Positions 5,006 through 6,461 of a stretch of DNA of 6,461 nt are shown in pieces. The notes under the pieces were generated by a model that saw nothing but the letters and a program-made list of their open reading frames with translations, searched no databases and was not told the DNA's origin. The position numbers and the translations under genes are program-made. Source of the DNA: Rhodospirillaceae bacterium (GTDB lineage Bacteria > Pseudomonadota > Alphaproteobacteria > Rhodospirillales > Magnetovibrionaceae); NCBI GenBank assembly GCA_002732845.1, contig NVSZ01000001.1, positions 27,909 to 34,369 on the forward strand. Reading direction: 5' to 3'. Numbering within the stretch: the stretch's first letter is position 1; each line of letters opens with the position of its first letter.

Positions 5006-6354
5006 CTCAGCGGCAATGTCACTCGCGCTTTTAACCCACCGCTTTCCCGGTTAGATAATTCCACCGTTCCGCCGTGAGCTTGGGCAACCATTTTCACGGC
5101 GACAAGGCCAAGCCCTGTGCCGCCGGTCGCGCGGGACCGCGAATTTTCGACCCGCACGAACGGTTCGAACACCCGGTCCATCATGTCGTCTGGAATGCCG
5201 GGACCATCATCTAAGACCACCAGTTCGACACACCCATCTTTTTCAGACAATTCAATTTCGACTTTCGTGCCAAAGTTTTGGGCATTACCCAGCAAGTTCC
5301 CGACCAGACGTTTCAGGCCCAACGGACGACCGACAAAGGCCAATGTATCTGGCAAACGGCACGTGACGTCTAGGTTTTCGGTCAAGCCTTTGACCAACTG
5401 GGCCATATCCAAATGTTCGGCTGGCTCATTCGCCGCATCATCACGGGCAAATTTTAAGGTGCTGCTGATCATGTATTCCATTTCGTCCAAGTCGCTGAGC
5501 ATTTTGGTGCGTTGCTCGTCATCTTCGATAAATTCAGCGCGCAGTTTTAGCCGCGTGATGGGCGTGCGCAGGTCATGGGAAATCGCCGCCAACATGTGGG
5601 TGCGGTCTTTCACAAAGGCCTGTAACCTGTCTTGCATTTGATTAAAAGCCTTGGCAGCACGGAGCACTTCACGGGGGCCGCATTCATCCAGTTTTGGCGC
5701 ATTAAAGTCCAAACCTAAGCGTTCTGCGGCTTGGGCAAAAAGGCTTAAGGGTTGGGTCGCACGCCTGACCGCCCATATGCTCACCACAACAACGACCACC
5801 AATAACAAAGCGCCCGGCCAGAAAATTCGCGAATGCACCGCCGCTTGCAACGGTGGTGGAGGCGTTGCAAAGTTGAGCCACCAGCCATCGGAAAGCCTCA
5901 ACGAAATCACCATCATGCGCCGGGGGCCACCTCCCTCATTGCCGTGCATACGCGTCATCATATCTGAAAGGTATCGACGTCTCTCAACAAACGCTTGGCC
6001 CATGCGAAAGCCATCGTCAGCAATATTTTCCAGCTGGCTTTGCAGGGCTTCTTTCACCAAATGTCCTTCCCAATCCAAGGTTTTGGCGGGGATTTGACTT
6101 TGCGGGGAAAGCGACACACGAAACACAGGGCCTTGAAACGAAGACAAAGCCCCCGGGCGATCCGCGGCGTCCATTTCATTTAAAGATTGCGTGACTCCAA
6201 CAATGCGGGACACCACATGCCACCCCCCGATATTGGACAACAGGGCTTGGCGTTCGCCGTACATTTGCGACGCCATAATGCCGCCGACGACCAAAAAGCC
6301 CATCAACAGCACGCCAAGGGTTCGTCCCAATATGGTTTGCGGCCAGAGTCTCAT
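5002..6354 (-). CDS. Membrane sensor histidine kinase, EnvZ-like
   Basis: This is a complete 450-residue class I histidine kinase that would sense an envelope signal and phosphorylate the regulator encoded just upstream. Transmembrane helix 1 is at about 9-29, followed by a periplasmic sensor region of about 148 residues (30-177) with no domain I recognise. Transmembrane helix 2 is at about 178-196 and includes six valines in a row. HAMP spans about 197-249. The HisKA H-box AISHDLRTPITRLKLRAE has its phosphorylated histidine at 260. The ATPase domain shows the N-box NLLGNAQNFG (353-362), G1 DDGPGIP (382-388), the F-box FEPFVR (396-401) and G2 GTGLGLVAVK (412-421). All key residues are present, so it should be active. 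The domain order and the RTPITRLKLRAE box resemble EnvZ. The sensor region is not clearly EnvZ, so the symbol is withheld. The ATG is supported by AGGAGG (complement of 6361-6366) 6 nt upstream, and it overlaps the regulator stop as ATGA. Confidence 0.95.
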   Translation of the reverse strand: MRLWPQTILGRTLGVLLMGFLVVGGIMASQMYGERQALLSNIGGWHVVSRIVGVTQSLNEMDAADRPGALSSFQGPVFRVSLSPQSQIPAKTLDWEGHLVKEALQSQLENIADDGFRMGQAFVERRRYLSDMMTRMHGNEGGGPRRMMVISLRLSDGWWLNFATPPPPLQAAVHSRIFWPGALLLVVVVVVSIWAVRRATQPLSLFAQAAERLGLDFNAPKLDECGPREVLRAAKAFNQMQDRLQAFVKDRTHMLAAISHDLRTPITRLKLRAEFIEDDEQRTKMLSDLDEMEYMISSTLKFARDDAANEPAEHLDMAQLVKGLTENLDVTCRLPDTLAFVGRPLGLKRLVGNLLGNAQNFGTKVEIELSEKDGCVELVVLDDGPGIPDDMMDRVFEPFVRVENSRSRATGGTGLGLVAVKMVAQAHGGTVELSNRESGGLKARVTLPLS

Positions 6355-6461
6355 GAAGAGCCTCCTGTTTCGACTTTGGGGGTAAACATATAGCCCCCAC
6401 CGCGTACGGTTTTGATCAAAGTTGGTATTTTTGCATTGGGTTCAATTTTTTTGCGCAGGCG
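6351..6461 (-). CDS. OmpR-family response regulator, C-terminal end only (partial)
   Basis: Reading the minus strand from the window edge gives 36 codons and a TGA. They encode RLRKKIEPNA, then KIPTLIKTVRGGGYMFTPKV, then ETGGSS. This is the end of an OmpR/PhoB winged-helix DNA-binding domain: the recognition-helix end RLRKKIE, then the wing hairpin with the conserved IKTVRGxGYMF. The receiver domain and the start lie outside the window. The stop overlaps the kinase start as ATGA, so the two genes are translationally coupled and form a standard regulator-kinase pair. The tail after the wing is short and contains the kinase's Shine-Dalgarno sequence (codons for GG). The exact regulator (OmpR or another) cannot be told from this fragment. 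Confidence 0.9.
   Translation of the reverse strand, partial: RLRKKIEPNAKIPTLIKTVRGGGYMFTPKVETGGSS

Noticed and set aside
5117..6097. Two long plus-strand ORFs (174 and 148 residues) opposite the histidine kinase gene
   Set aside because: They lie fully antisense to a kinase gene with every expected motif. Their products are Ser/Arg/Thr-rich without any domain, as expected of shadows of a GC-rich gene.

Overview
The window looks like part of an alphaproteobacterial chromosome, most plausibly a Rhodospirillales-type bacterium. This rests on the gene content: a bacterial ELM1-family protein, a PyrE with the motif VEDLTTDGGSK in place of the enterobacterial form, an HspQ of the YccV type, and an OmpR/EnvZ-like two-component pair. 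The genus is inferred, not seen. Codon use in the right two thirds is moderately GC-rich, while about 900-2640 is clearly AT-richer.

Left part (1-2640, accessory in character): a 518-residue cysteine-free modular protein has a low-complexity N-terminus, two RTX-like nonapeptides, a peptidoglycan-binding-type domain and a glycine-rich, basic C-terminus. A structured 120-bp gap follows, then a gene on the same strand for an exported MORN-repeat protein. Base composition drops inside the first gene near 850-950 and stays low through the MORN gene. A conserved N-terminal half joined to an acquired C-terminal module plus partner gene would fit, but the functions are unknown.

Middle (2640-3962): the convergent gap 2640-2812 holds a probable 123-bp MITE-like element, with 9-bp terminal inverted repeats, a CAA repeat on both sides and a familiar GGGGTCAGAG word. 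Next, on the minus strand, is a mitochondrial-fission-ELM1-family gene. The divergent gap 3800-3962 holds a perfect 10-bp palindrome and the hspQ leader, whose Shine-Dalgarno sequence lies in a small hairpin.

Right part (3963-6461, housekeeping): hspQ and pyrE lie 35 nt apart on the plus strand and probably share a transcript. pyrE converges on a sensor histidine kinase gene so tightly that both TAA stops share one TTAA. The kinase overlaps, by ATGA, the end of an OmpR-family response regulator gene that runs off the window. Together these are stress-protein turnover (HspQ), pyrimidine synthesis (PyrE), envelope or osmotic-type signalling (kinase and regulator), and an envelope-associated or glycosyltransferase-like protein of unsettled function (ELM1 family). 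No RNA genes, CRISPR arrays, or intact transposase or phage genes are seen. The most unusual items are the chimeric first gene with its MORN neighbour, the MITE-like element, and the branched inverted repeat at 1586-1653.
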